From positions 24 to 64,023 of the forward strand of contig CANNZV010001175.1 of the NCBI GenBank assembly GCA_947561585.1: DNA of 64,000 nt, given 5' to 3'. Positions within the stretch are counted from its first letter, which is position 1, and each line of letters begins with the position of its first letter. The notes beneath the pieces are model-generated. The model ran no database searches. It worked only from the letters and a program-made list of their open reading frames with translations, and was not told the origin of the DNA. Of the stretch, positions 50,201 through 60,199 are shown in pieces. Made by a program: the position numbers and the translations under genes. The stretch is from Caprella mutica (lineage: Eukaryota > Arthropoda > Malacostraca > Amphipoda > Caprellidae).

Positions 50201-53200
50201 TTCTGTTCTTGGAGAACTTTCTTTTGGTTCATCTCATAGAACTTTGTAACTTATTTTATTGTCAACGTTGGCGATGTGGCATTTATTGAGAAGAAAAATA
50301 ATGATCACTTCAGTTATTTTTAATTCACTCTATCACTGCTTGTTAATTGGTTTTGCATGCATTTAATATATAAAAATTTTAAACTGAAAAGAATCAGTTC
50401 ACTTGATGATAAAAAATCCATCAAATTACTGCATTTAAAATCTAATCTAAATAAATTTAGTTACAACTTAGTCATAGCTTTATTTTATTCTTTAGCCTAA
50501 AAGAATTTTTCACTTAAATAACTTCAATAAAAGGTAGAAAGTATCGGTATAAGTAAATGAAAATAGAGAAAAACGCTTGTCAGCAACTTAATGATTGTAG
50601 TCATTAAATTAAGACGTAAGATAAATTATTATCATTTTAAAAACACAAATTCTAATAACTTCCTCATTTGGCCAATATATTGAATGAATTAAAAAAGATT
50701 ATACACACACACAAAGGACTTTGAAAAAGAAGAGAAACTTGTCTTATCGACGAAATTAGTCATCACTATTAATTTATTGAAATTCTGAATGCAGAAAATC
50801 TCCGGATTATAATTTATAACCGAGACAGGTTATAGCCCGTCCATGCAGCAAATTATTTAAATGTGAAAAAAATACGAAGCTACTACAAATCATATCTTTA
50901 GACGATTAAATGCTCTTGTGTGAATGATTATAATATAAAATATTCGTGGATTAAGATTTGACAAAAACTAAAAGTAAAACTAAAGACATTTACCACAAAG
51001 TTGAAAACGTGTATTATAGTTTTAATAATATAGCCTATAGGAGAACAAATAATTTAAAGGTGTATAAGAAGCAAAGTTATTTAAAATCATATTTGAAGAG
51101 GATTAGTTTAACTTGTGTGAAAAGTTGTCATAAATAATATTTTTGGAATTAATGACATTTAACAAAACTAAAGCTAGAAATCTAATTTTACCTCAAATTC
51201 GAATAGTTATTAGTTTCAATATTAGAACGACAATTGGTCAAAAGTAAATTGCATAAAAAACATACAAGAGTAAATCGTATGAAATATATACCAAGGTTAA
51301 TTGAATGGTAAATTTCAAAATTATAATTATACATTTCAAATTATAAAAAAATACATGTATTCATTACAAAATTAACATTGCATGGATGATACAAATGAAA
51401 CAATATGTTTATACTTTAATTTAAATAATACAAAAATAATATCTAATCACTTGTTAGAAATCGGTATAAATCATCCCCCCCCCCGTCCCTCCTCTAGATA
51501 CACATATCTAATCCCTCATTTCACCCAAATACTCTAGCATTTTACCCCAGCCAGCAATAGGCTCCTCCTTATTGGGGGATTTTTGAACGCGGAGGAATAC
51601 TCTCTAAAATGCCACATGCAAAAAATAAGAAAGTTCAAAAATGCTAAAATAGCATACTACAACAGCTGATGGATACACTTTTCCGTGATAGTACATCATC
51701 CATTTTAAATTACTTTATATCTTTAGCGGCCTTTCTTGACTTTGTTCTTGCATAAATACCAAATGTATTTTTGTATTTAAAAGTTTAAAAATATTTACGT
51801 ATCAGCGTAAATACAGGGTGGAGAGAATGTCCCCGATCCTATAAAAATGTTAATTTAATGAGTTGTGATGGATGAAATAAAACAAAACTTATCACACAAT
51901 ATCTCAATAAACCCATTTAACTGTTCTACCAATTATTTTTCAATACGACCACCATCTCGAGTCTACCTCTGAAGCTCTTTACTGCGGCACGGAACTTTTC
52001 ATTGGGAACTTTGGCCCATTGTCGCTCGAGGGACTTGTTAAGAGTTTCTGTACTATCATGAGCTGTAGCGCACGCTTTCTTCTAAAGGATGGACCACACA
52101 CAAAAGTCTAGAGGGTTCAGGTCCAGCGATGAAGGAGGCCACAATTTCTTCCTCCAAAACGTAGGAAAGTGACGCTCATACCAATCATGAGTTTTGTTCG
52201 CTGTGTGCGAGGGCGCACCGTCCTGTTGAAAGGTAAAAGGCATGTACTTGAAGTGCTTCTTCATCTCGACTTGTCCTTGAGTCAAAATATCCTCGATATA
52301 CGATTTTGCGTTAACTTTAGCGCCTACCTATACGAAAATAAGAAGAGATCTCTAACTCTCAGAGATGGCAGCCCGAACAATCACAGACTCAGGCTTTTGG
52401 CGACGGAAAACAGTCTTTACGGATGAGGGGATACTGTCAGCACTTTTTGTAAAAATTCTGTTGTTATGGGAGTTGAATTTGGCCTCCACAGTGAACATTT
52501 TCTCATCCGAAAAGACGATCTCACCAGCCTGCGTGGCATCTTTCTTGCATTCAAAAGAATCTTGGATCTGTTCATCCTCTTCTGTTTCTGCAAGTCCGAT
52601 ATCTGTTGCATGTTGATCATTTTGAAGGGGGAAAACTTGAGGTCTTCTTTGACGATGGTTCTCACACTTTTTACGTCGATATCCATACTCTTAGCCATCT
52701 TACTCATGCTTCGCTTGGGGTTCCTCCTTATCCGCTCGCTAATGGCTTTGATTTTAGTTGGAGTGCGTGCAGTGCAAGGTCATCCACACCTGAGTCGATC
52801 ACCTGTTGTCTGCAGTTCTTAGTAGCATTTAACAGCATCCCTAACAGTTGATTTCGATGCTTTTAACAGCTGAACAATATCTGGGTTTGTCTTCTCCGCA
52901 CACTGTAGCTGAATAATGGCCTCACGTTGACACATTTTTACAAAAGACAATGTAAATTTATTAAAATTTAGACCTGGAACATTAAAGTATATGATTATAG
53001 GAAGAGAATGAGATATAAATGGATAGAATAAGTAAATAAATAACAACTCTAATTTAAAAAATAAAATTTGATTGGGTACTCTTTCCGCACCCTGTATGCA
53101 CAAATCACGTAAATTGATTGTACTGTGATGACGTATGGTACCATAGAAATAAAGCTAGCTAACCACTCTACACACTTTCGTCCACGTTTTCATGGATAAC

Positions 53201-55857
53201 AGAAACATACACGAGCTGTGATTGGGTGGAGTGAGACCCAATCACAGATCTGCCCTTTCAGTTGCCAATGTCATATATGCCAATATTTTTACTTGATTTT
53301 TGGTACACATTAGTTTAGAATATATGTGTATACAAACAACTAACAAAATACAGTAAATTAGGTTTATGAGTAAGATATGTGTTTTTTTGACAAATAATCA
53401 AACTTTTCCGTTAATTCTGATAGTCAAACTCATTAGGGTTAAAAAGCGGGTGTAAATATACATAATAATAAATCTATCAAAAAATGCTAGATATCAGATT
53501 CATTAAAGGGCTATATGCAATTCCAGATTTCTGACTGCTATCAGTGTTCAATCATTAATGGGAAAATCTCTAAATTGTATCATTTTTTTATTTCATAAAT
53601 AGGTACCTGATAACTTTATAAATGATTGTAAAAAATCATAACTCTAGAGTGTGCCTGTGTGATGCTATGCCCCTGGGGAGAGGGAGGAGAGGGGGTAGGT
53701 ATAAGGCTGTTAGTTCGAATAACTCGTTTTCTTTTGGTTAAATCGAAAAAAATGTCATGAACAAAAACGATAGGGAAATTTCAAAACCGTATAGCTTCAT
53801 TAATAATTTTTTTTCTCCAAAAAACATGGTCGGTCGCCCAATACTTCAGAATGCCATTTTGAGGCACTTAAAAATACCTACAAATTTTTGTATTCAAAAG
53901 TATAGAACTATTTTTTAGTTGAAGCTATGGAACTGCAGTTTTTTGTATTTCATTCTCCAGGAAATTGTCTACAAAACTCTGAAAGCCGATTTTTGAATTT
54001 ATTTTCGAAACATGAAATTTTGAAATTAACTTTTTTGAAAAAAAAAAAAATTATTGTAATTTATTTTGAAAACTATTATCAAATTCGAAAATTGGCTTCC
54101 AGCATTTTCTAGAGAATCAAATTGCGATTCGAATGCAAAATAAACCAAAGCCGTAGCTTCAAAATTGTCGGAGTTCCATACTTTTAAAAAATGGTTCGAA
54201 ATTCGTTCGAATTTCGAATAACTCATTCTCTATGCGTCCAATAGAAAAAAATGTCCTAGAATTCAATTTTATATATATGTACAAAGTTTCATAAAAATAA
54301 TTTCATTAATAATTTTTTTTCAGAAATCCATGTAGGTACGGTCCCCTTAAGTGGTTATCTTACCTCAGAATGTTTCAAACCCAAAAAAGGAGTATTCTTC
54401 AGTAGTAAAAGAGAAGATAAGATATCTTCCACCTGTAGATTTGGAAAAAATAGAAATACATTATTTTGGACCATTGGCGATCATGAGCTGGTTTAAATAA
54501 CTTCCAACAAATTTTATTCAGATCAAATTTTTTTATTCATTTTCGATATTGTTTTATTCAGCTATAAATGTGTAAATAATTGATTATAATTTTGTTATAA
54601 ATCAATAACAAAATCATAATTCTTGTTTTTGAGCGGAATCCAAATAATTTTGAATGGTTAAAATTAGTTTATTTTCTATGTATTTAAATTACTGTTTTAG
54701 ATTTCTCCCGGTAAATTTTCAAATTTGAAGTAAGCTACTCTAGTTACTTCATAAAAGCTTATCGGAGTACTCACTGAGTTTTCAAAATAGGTTGTGGTGT
54801 TTGACAGATGAATAATAGGAGTGACAGTGATGAGCAGGTGGACTAATGTAGACAATTTAATTACCGTTGACATCTGTGACCACATTGATAAATAGAAAAG
54901 AGCCACTAGAAGTGATCCAATCAAAACTACCAACAGAACAAGCAGAGAAGGGCTGCAATACGATTTTATCAGTTGGAGATATTCGTACACCTTGAAAGTC
55001 TGAAATTTTATTTCATCATAATCTATCCTCATTTTGAATTCATTCGAATGATTCGGTGAAATCTCAGTCCATGAATTTAAGAGCTTTGGTTTTGAAGGTA
55101 TTGCTTTCACAGAAGAATTATCAATAGCATTTTCTGCAATAACAGAAGCGTAGTGTTTCTTGTTTTTCCACCCTTCATTGCTTTCTTTTCTATATCCCCA
55201 TTTAAGCTTAGAGTCTAGAATTCCTTTTCGTTTCATTTCCAAGAAGGGCTTGTAGATTGTTCTGATCGCTGAACAAGCAAATTGCATATTCGCCCGAAAT
55301 AGAGAGGAGAATAAGAATATGTAAAGTCCAAAGAAGAAGTATCTAATCATGTTCGTTATTTGTGGAATGCCTTGTAGAAATGGTTCCAAGTACAGAATTA
55401 TCATAATGCACACACTGCTGTAAATTACACTTGACAATCCTATTATGACAGTGAAAGGATCTATAAGTATGACAGGAGCTTCAATTTCAATATTATTAGA
55501 TATCATGGACGTTAGATTCATTATTCTTTTCAATATTCTGCTCTGCCAAAATCCCAATGCTTGCATCGCGAATACAGATGCCGAACTCAACACATCGTAG
55601 GTCATATGAGCCACCATCAAAGTGACTGATTTATCTCCTACACTTCTTGGATATAAGATTGAGTTGATAAATTCGAAGCTCATTAAAGAGCTAACCAGTA
55701 ATGCCATTATTCCACTCCAGCATATTAAAGGAAGACTAGTTTTGAATTCTGAAATTTTGAACGATTCCCCTGACGAGAATCTTTCCACTTTGTAGTTAAA
55801 AGGGAAAAATCCAAACAATTTCAATAGGAAGAAGGTCACTCTAATCATTTTTACCAT
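38275..55857 (-). CDS. gustatory receptor GrD (four exons, 15.8-kb intron)
   Basis: A predicted GR of about 434 residues. Exons 54775-55857 and 54364-54432 are separated from exons 38430-38516 and 38275-38340 by an intron of 15.8 kb. Exon lengths, phase and splice sites match the other three genes, and the last exon has TSTAILMQF and the same SESE stop as GrB. The N-terminus is altered. Relative to GrB there is a 1-nt insertion before the Met and six residues are missing after MI, and translation can start at MVKMIRVT (55857). The intron holds a MITE shared with GrB, a 13-kb element, a mariner and a TTAA MITE, the last ending 18 bp from the exon 2 donor. All exons are open, so the gene could still work if the long intron is spliced. 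This join is inferred from homology. Confidence 0.78.
38900..40200. other. AT-rich part of the 13-kb element, no gene recognised
   Basis: Short frames only. One at 39236-39445 (plus) begins with a hydrophobic stretch that could imitate a signal peptide, but it has no recognisable domain or supporting context. Confidence 0.4.
40220..40449. mobile_element. MITE with GGGTCACGCAGG ends, copy 2 (TA duplication)
   Basis: A 230-bp element with near-perfect inverted ends GGGTCACGCAGGTAAATTGC and TA at 40218-40219 and 40450-40451. Its relative sits at 28449-28677. A Met-initiated frame over it is not a gene. Confidence 0.9.
40560..40925. repeat. dispersed repeat, copy 1 (SINE-like, unclassified)
   Basis: Shares TTTTCATTTT, CCATCCGTGAGTGCAGCC, ATGAGCATTGTCACC, GCTTCTTC..AGTCCCTTGTAT and the 3-prime end CGTTAAACCCCTACT with 48415-48800. 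It shares parts with 46850-47115, 50195-50290, 29515-29575 and 23930-23975. All are in the same orientation and all lie inside the two large transposons. A SINE-like or satellite-like nature is inference. Confidence 0.65.
41860..43760 (-). pseudogene. LINE reverse transcriptase region, frameshifted
   Basis: The frame at 41860-43260 carries reverse-transcriptase motifs in order: NNYRPIS, then FGFRKGLST, motif A in FIDYCKAFDTVKH, motif B GIPQGSVLGPLLF, and the catalytic FADDT. A C-terminal region with LWRSLPENIK follows. Upstream residues continue in another frame at 43304-43759, with the break and a stop between about 43250 and 43310. The enzyme would copy the LINE RNA at a nicked target. The catalytic Asp residues are intact but the protein is broken from its endonuclease. 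Confidence 0.88.
44105..44851 (-). pseudogene. LINE AP-type endonuclease, broken
   Basis: The N-terminal part (44444-44851) has HSNNRSFNKNFD, LSETW and GGVSVFVRD. The C-terminal part (44105-44401) has GDFNINLL and SLIDHI. These are the metal-binding and catalytic blocks of the exonuclease-endonuclease-phosphatase fold used by LINEs to nick the target. A stop codon near 44444 and another near 44105 interrupt the frame. Confidence 0.82.
45412..46199 (-). pseudogene. LINE ORF1 protein, one frameshift
   Basis: Starts MPPKKSK at 46199. A predicted coiled coil (REEILAEVRKKDAKIDEL-like charged region) follows, then the frame shifts around 45900. The second part (45412-45912) has GLYINENLTQDRSKIFLALR and DGKVFEWL, resembling the FP25K-like C-terminal domain seen in ORF1 of some arthropod LINEs (recollection). 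It would bind the LINE RNA. Confidence 0.7.
46441..48414. other. AT-rich DNA with partial dispersed repeat, no gene
   Basis: A partial copy of the dispersed repeat occupies about 46850-47115 (TTTTCATTTTCC, GTGAGTGCTGCCACCGG, AGCGATATGGCC). The rest is AT-rich with no conserved frame. Confidence 0.45.
48415..48800. repeat. dispersed repeat, copy 3, with a new hairpin
   Basis: The best-preserved right end of the family (CGACGTTAAACCCCTACT plus A-rich tail). At 48475-48508 it has an inverted pair CTTTTGTGTTAGGT / ACCTAACACAAAAG around a short loop, not present in the sister copy at 40625-40660. Confidence 0.65.
48950..49570. repeat. 15-bp minisatellite, about 41 copies
   Basis: Tandem units of ATCAGTGAAGTTCCC. 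The outer units at both edges read TTCTC and the central ones TTCCC, with a small TTCTC island at 49436-49455. Because the unit is a multiple of three and lacks stops in several frames, long frames with 5-residue repeats appear on both strands. They are artefacts. Confidence 0.97.
49571..51680. other. AT-rich remainder of the 13-kb element
   Basis: No gene. A short piece of the dispersed repeat lies at 50195-50290 and a C-run at 51476-51485. The last 25 bp form the right inverted end. Confidence 0.45.
51814..53094 (-). mobile_element. mariner element, decayed
   Basis: A 1,281-bp element with imperfect inverted ends (CAGGGTGGAGAGAATG and complement CAGGGTGCGGAAAGAG) and TA on both sides. It sits inside the MITE of GrD intron 2 and carries a transposase gene on the minus strand. 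Confidence 0.93.
52082..52935 (-). pseudogene. mariner transposase, multiple frame breaks
   Basis: The first helix-turn-helix segment starts at 52935 (MCQREAIIQLQ). The second, with KRSMSKMAKSMDIDVKSVRTIVK, lies at 52620-52720 in another frame. The catalytic C-terminal part at 52082-52285 contains FQQDGAPSHTA and WPPSSLDLNPLDFCVW, the last Asp region of the mariner DDD/DDE triad. Frame changes near 52820, 52420 and 52290 and an early stop show it is inactive. Confidence 0.88.
53559..54345. mobile_element. MITE with TTAA target duplication, copy 2, in GrD intron 2
   Basis: TTAA at 53555-53558 and 54346-54349. The right end is GGTACGGTCCCC. The left end has lost about 13 bp of its terminal repeat and begins at the TGGGAAAATC segment. 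It ends 18 bp from the exon 2 donor of GrD, where the other GR genes have an uninterrupted ATTAAGTGGTTATC. Confidence 0.82.
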
Positions 55858-58800
55858 GTTGTGTTCTGCACATATTATGCAAGACCGTCTTTAGCTTGAA
55901 CTATTAGATTAATGACTAAAAGAGCTTCTTATATAGCTGTAAGTCAATCAATAATATAGTACAAGTAATAGACAAATATTTACTGTTTAGTACGGTACTA
56001 TGTTATTTCTATTAACTTTTGTAAGACCATCGATTCGTTAATATTTTCTTAGAGCCTTGATGATTCAGGTTTCTTTCACCATTGTTTACCTGCTATTAAT
56101 TTCTTAGCTTTAGGTTATGAATAATTTAAGAGCACGGACATTTTCTATAGGTCATTGACTACATATTACTTATCTATTATGAAATGTTTAGAAAACCACT
56201 TGACATCCTAATTTATATTTTTTACTCCTTATGGGTGTTATTATATGGGTTCTTTTCCGGACTATCCAAGATAATAATAAATGAAAAATAAGTTCCAATG
56301 TAAAAGTATTTTTAATATGATCATTTTAGCTGTAATTAGTTTTGGCATTTCATTTTATCAATTTTCAAGAAAAAATCGTGGTTGGGTTTTAAATTTTTCA
56401 ACCTTTTTACCTTAAGAATAAGGTCATAAAAAGGTGACTCCACTTAACCTTATTTATAACCTAGTATTCCAGGTAATAATTATATTAAAGCTTAAAAATA
56501 TTGTTTTTATTTTATTATAATTAAAGTATTGTTCCGACCTTTAGGCCGTCAGGTTTAATAAAGAATAAGTATTTTTGTCATGGTCCGGTATTATGTAATA
56601 ATTTTCCCCATGATTACTTTTAAACCTATAATTTTAGGTCTCATTATTAGTTTTGCCATCGTGGTGTTAAGATATTGTGTGCTACTAGTGAGATTATTGG
56701 ATGCCGTGATTGAGGGCTTGTTGACAGATGTTTTACTTTTTCTTCAATCAGGAAGTTTTAGTTGTCTGAAGAATTCAATTAAGGTAAATATTTTTAATAG
56801 TGACTTATAAATGGGGTTAGCTATACCTAATCTCAAGCAGGGTGGTTGTGTTTGGTTATCGATTGATGATTGTGCAGTCTGATTAGAAGTAATTTATATA
56901 TTATTATACAGTTGCTCGTGGATGATCTGGTGCAGTTTTTGTGTTTGGTGTTTGGGTTGCTTACCCTAGTGATAGTGTCACTCTCATGAATAAATATTGT
57001 TTTTTTTGTAGATTAGTTTCGTGTCTATTTTAGTGTAGTGAATAAGATTTAGTTTCAGTGTACCTGAATCATTTTTACTTGTTGATTCCTTGTGTGTTCA
57101 TGTTAATGTTAGCTTCCTTTTTAATACCATTTATTTCCAATAGTATGTTTAGTGATTTTGTGTTATTCCCTTGTAGTTTTTGTTCCTCTTGTGTTGGACA
57201 TTCAGAGACCTCTTTGTATCCTTGTGTAGGACAGGCTGTTTATGCCAGGAGGCTTATAAAATCTTCGTGAGTTAGCACTGTTGGTTGTTTCTCGGTATAT
57301 GTAGTTTTGGCTGGAAAGCCTTTCTGTATTTCTTCCCTATCATTTGTTCCCTGTCTCGCTGAGAGATCTAAATGCTCACCTTAGTTAAGAAGGAGTTGAG
57401 CGTTCGGCATGGTTCCAACTTCCAACGAGTGGTGTAGCTATTGCAGTCTGACTCTGTGTTACTGCTTGGTTCATAAAAAGCTATAGACTGGGGAACATTT
57501 GGCGAGGGTGCTGCAGTGTATCTTTTGTTAAACCTATGAAATAACTGATCAAAATCTTTATCAAATATTATCAATTACAAATAGTTGTAACCTGTATAAC
57601 TCTGTATTTTTAAGTCCTTTGTATTGTTCTAATTTTAGTGAATTATATTTCAGAATCGTCTGTCGATACCACAACGCATTTCAATACCCTGGCTAAGCAC
57701 TAAACCTGTCGTCTGCACAAGTATTAAACATGATTTATAAAAATTTAGATAAAACAACTTCAATTTAAATTGAATTAACAAAAAAAATAAAAAAATATGA
57801 ATGTATTTGACATGACACTTATTTGGCAAAGATTTATCTTTATTTATCTTCAATTTCCCATTTGATCCTATCCCTCAAGCCATCCAAATTATTAGGTGGA
57901 CATAAATAGACACTTAATATTCTCTTTAAGAAATAAAATGACAAGATATGAGATTCTTGGAGGCCAATAAATGCTATATCCAATTGCAATTTTTGCGGCT
58001 CAATAATTGTTCTTGTAAATAATTTTAAACGATTATGGTCCTATGTGCTGCCACCAAATCCGACTTAAGATTTATTCCCATAAACAATTTAAGATTCGGA
58101 ATAATTTCTCAGCTCAAAAGTTGCAAATATTTCTCCATCATTAAAAGTTGTTGTAGCAAAATAAAACAATAATTTTAAGCTTTTGTGTAATTTTAATTTG
58201 AAAAAGGGTTTTCTGTAACTTACCTTTTCATCACTCTTTTTCAACAGAACGATGAGGAAGAAAAAATTATTATTAATTTGATGTTACTTACTAGAGTGAT
58301 AAAAACATTTCTTTTTGCAGTTAAATGTTTCTTTCTTTACAGTATATTGTATTGTAAAAATCTACAACGTTTTGATAATACAAAACATCATATAAATATA
58401 CAAGTAAAGCTCGTACAGCGGACGATCTTTAAAAGGACAGAAATACTCCGTTCTACCGGACATATGCAGCTCGTTACAATGGTTCAATAAATATTTTATT
58501 GACTGTTGCCAAATATTGATTCTATTCAGAGGTATTAAAATTTACAATCAACACTAAATGTATTGTTTTTAATATTTTCAGTATTTTGATTTTGTTACCC
58601 TCTTCCAATTTCCACAAGATTTTCTTTGATTAGAAAAGTTATACAGAAATTTGGAAGAGGGGTAACTATTCTATATTATATTGCACTATTTTCTTTATTT
58701 ATTTATAATCAACGAAATAATAAAAATCAGGAAATGAATAAAGTAATTTTTATATTGTGGTCAGTTTATTTAATGATTATTAATTGTGCAATGTATATTT

Positions 58801-58865
58801 GTTTTTACCATATTTAAATTTTTTTTTAAATATTTCACAAATGCAATGCCATCTACTGATGTAAT
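55858..58865. repeat. upstream flank of GrD
   Basis: Homologous to 19226-21890 upstream of GrB, with a D-specific insertion at about 56500-57710. The match ends at 58865 after GCCATCTACTGATGTAATCT. Confidence 0.7.
56500..57710. other. GrD-specific insertion of unknown origin
   Basis: Absent from the GrB flank, where the two sides are adjacent near 19880. It contains short hydrophobic frames (56580-56810 and 57058-57270, plus) and GC-richer patches such as CAGTCTGACTCTGTGTTACT. I find no inverted ends and no recognisable protein. A decayed retroelement piece is possible. Confidence 0.5.
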
Positions 58866-59509
58866 CTGAAATTAAACCTTAGCTAATACGCACAAATACA
58901 TACATACGCAAGAAACACCATAAAATCCGTATATAGGTAAGAAAGCCAGTGTCAAGAGACACAAATATTTCAAGGTTGGAATTTCAACTGGGGTCGGGAG
59001 GGGCGAATCTTGCGCACTAAAAACTTTTGGGTTTTGCAACTTAGTTTTTGCAGATAGACGGATAATATTTGACATGAAGAACTACAATAAGACCTTTTAT
59101 ACACCATCCAAAGGACAAAAAATTAGCATTTGTATAATTTGAGTTATTGACGAAAGTAGTGCGCAATTGAAATTGTCCTTGATGGGGCGATTCTTGCGCG
59201 CGAGAGGGGCGAATATCTGCGCACCCATTAATTCCTTTCCATAGTGAAAAATAGCACTATTGAGTGTCTAGATACTTACTATAAAAATAATTCCAATGTG
59301 TTTAAAAGCATAAACAATCATATGATTCAAATTCAAAACTTGAGACAAACTTTTTTCGACCTGTTTGCGTAAAGTTTGTAGAATGTATGTGTGACGTCAT
59401 GAATGTTGCTTTCTATTCAGGATTAATTTATGCTTGTAATATTAGTTTATCTGAAGTATGACACTATTATATTTACTTATTATGTAACTATAAATATAAT
59501 AAATAACTA

Positions 59510-60050
59510 GATGACGGGCACTCATAGAGCGCATACTTTTGACACCGGTTATAAATGACCTTGACCTTTAACCTGTTCACTCCCAAAATATAAACAAATG
59601 ATTCCTGAATATTGAAGCATCGTCCCGCCCAATTTCAGACAATTTGGTTGAATTCTTTTTCGTTATAAATGACCTTGGCCTTTATTTTTACCTGATTGCT
59701 CCCAAAATCTAATAAATTGGTTCCTGCCTGGATAATTACCAACCGTCGACCAAATTTTAGTTACTTTGATTGAATACATTTTGCATTATAAATCAACTTG
59801 ACCTTTAACCTGACCGCTTCCAAAAACTTATCAAACCGTTCCTAGATATTGACCAATCGTCCCATCAAATTTCAGACAAATTGATTGAAAACTTTTTGAA
59901 TTATTGAGTTATAAATGACCTTGAGCTTTGACCGGATAGCTCCCAAAATTTTACCAGATGTTTCCTGGAGATTAGTCAATCGATTGTCTTACCAAATTCA
60001 AAGTAATTTGATCGGAGACTTTTTGAGTTATGTGAGCAACAAGATGACTA
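59510..60050. repeat. CTTGACCTTTAACC tandem repeat, second locus
   Basis: Four to five diverged copies of the unit seen at 22079-22655 (ATAAATGACCTTGACCTTTA, CTCCCAAAAT, TTCCTG, CAATCGTCCCATCAAATTTC). Non-coding. Confidence 0.7.
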
Positions 60051-60199
60051 ACAAAAATATGTCGCCCAAAAGTAATAATTCTTTTTAGATGTCAAATATA
60101 GCATATATAACAATTTAGCATACATATCTAAAACGTTATTCAAAATAGTGTTACACTTAGATATTTTCACTTTATGTCTCTGAAATTACGATAATAAGA

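Larger units (their letters stand above)
38702..51691. mobile_element. 13-kb element with 25-bp inverted ends and TA duplication
   Basis: The left end CTATCGCGGAATAGTGTATC and the right end (complement CTATCACGGAAAAGTGTATC) are inverted with only two mismatches over 20 bp, and the match continues as CRTC. TA flanks both ends (38700-38701 and 51692-51693). The GrB copy of the same MITE provides an empty site. The interior (12,990 bp) holds a broken LINE, a MITE, several copies of one dispersed repeat and a 15-bp minisatellite. No transposase for these ends was recognised. The TA duplication suggests Tc1/mariner-type chemistry (inference). Confidence 0.8.
38670..53439. mobile_element. MITE with CCCTAATGAG ends in GrD intron 2, split by two insertions
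   Basis: The left end CCCTAATGAGTTTGAC is at 38670 with TTAA before it. The right end GTCAAACTCATTAGGG finishes at 53439 with TTAA after it. The body is continuous with the GrB copy once the 13-kb element (38702-51691) and the mariner (51814-53094) are removed. The central hairpin at 53213-53252 has the spacer GGAGTGAG. Confidence 0.82.

Noticed and set aside
38702..51691. Maverick/Polinton element because of large size and inverted ends
   Set aside because: No polymerase B, integrase, ATPase or protease was found, and the duplication is TA rather than 6 bp.
12748..55857. Odorant receptor instead of gustatory receptor
   Set aside because: The phase-0 short 3-prime exons and the TS-x5-QF ending fit GRs better. 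The usual odorant receptor C-terminal motif is absent.
56580..57270. Two short hydrophobic frames upstream of GrD
   Set aside because: They have no matching frame elsewhere, no splice support and no recognisable motif, and they lie in a D-specific insertion.
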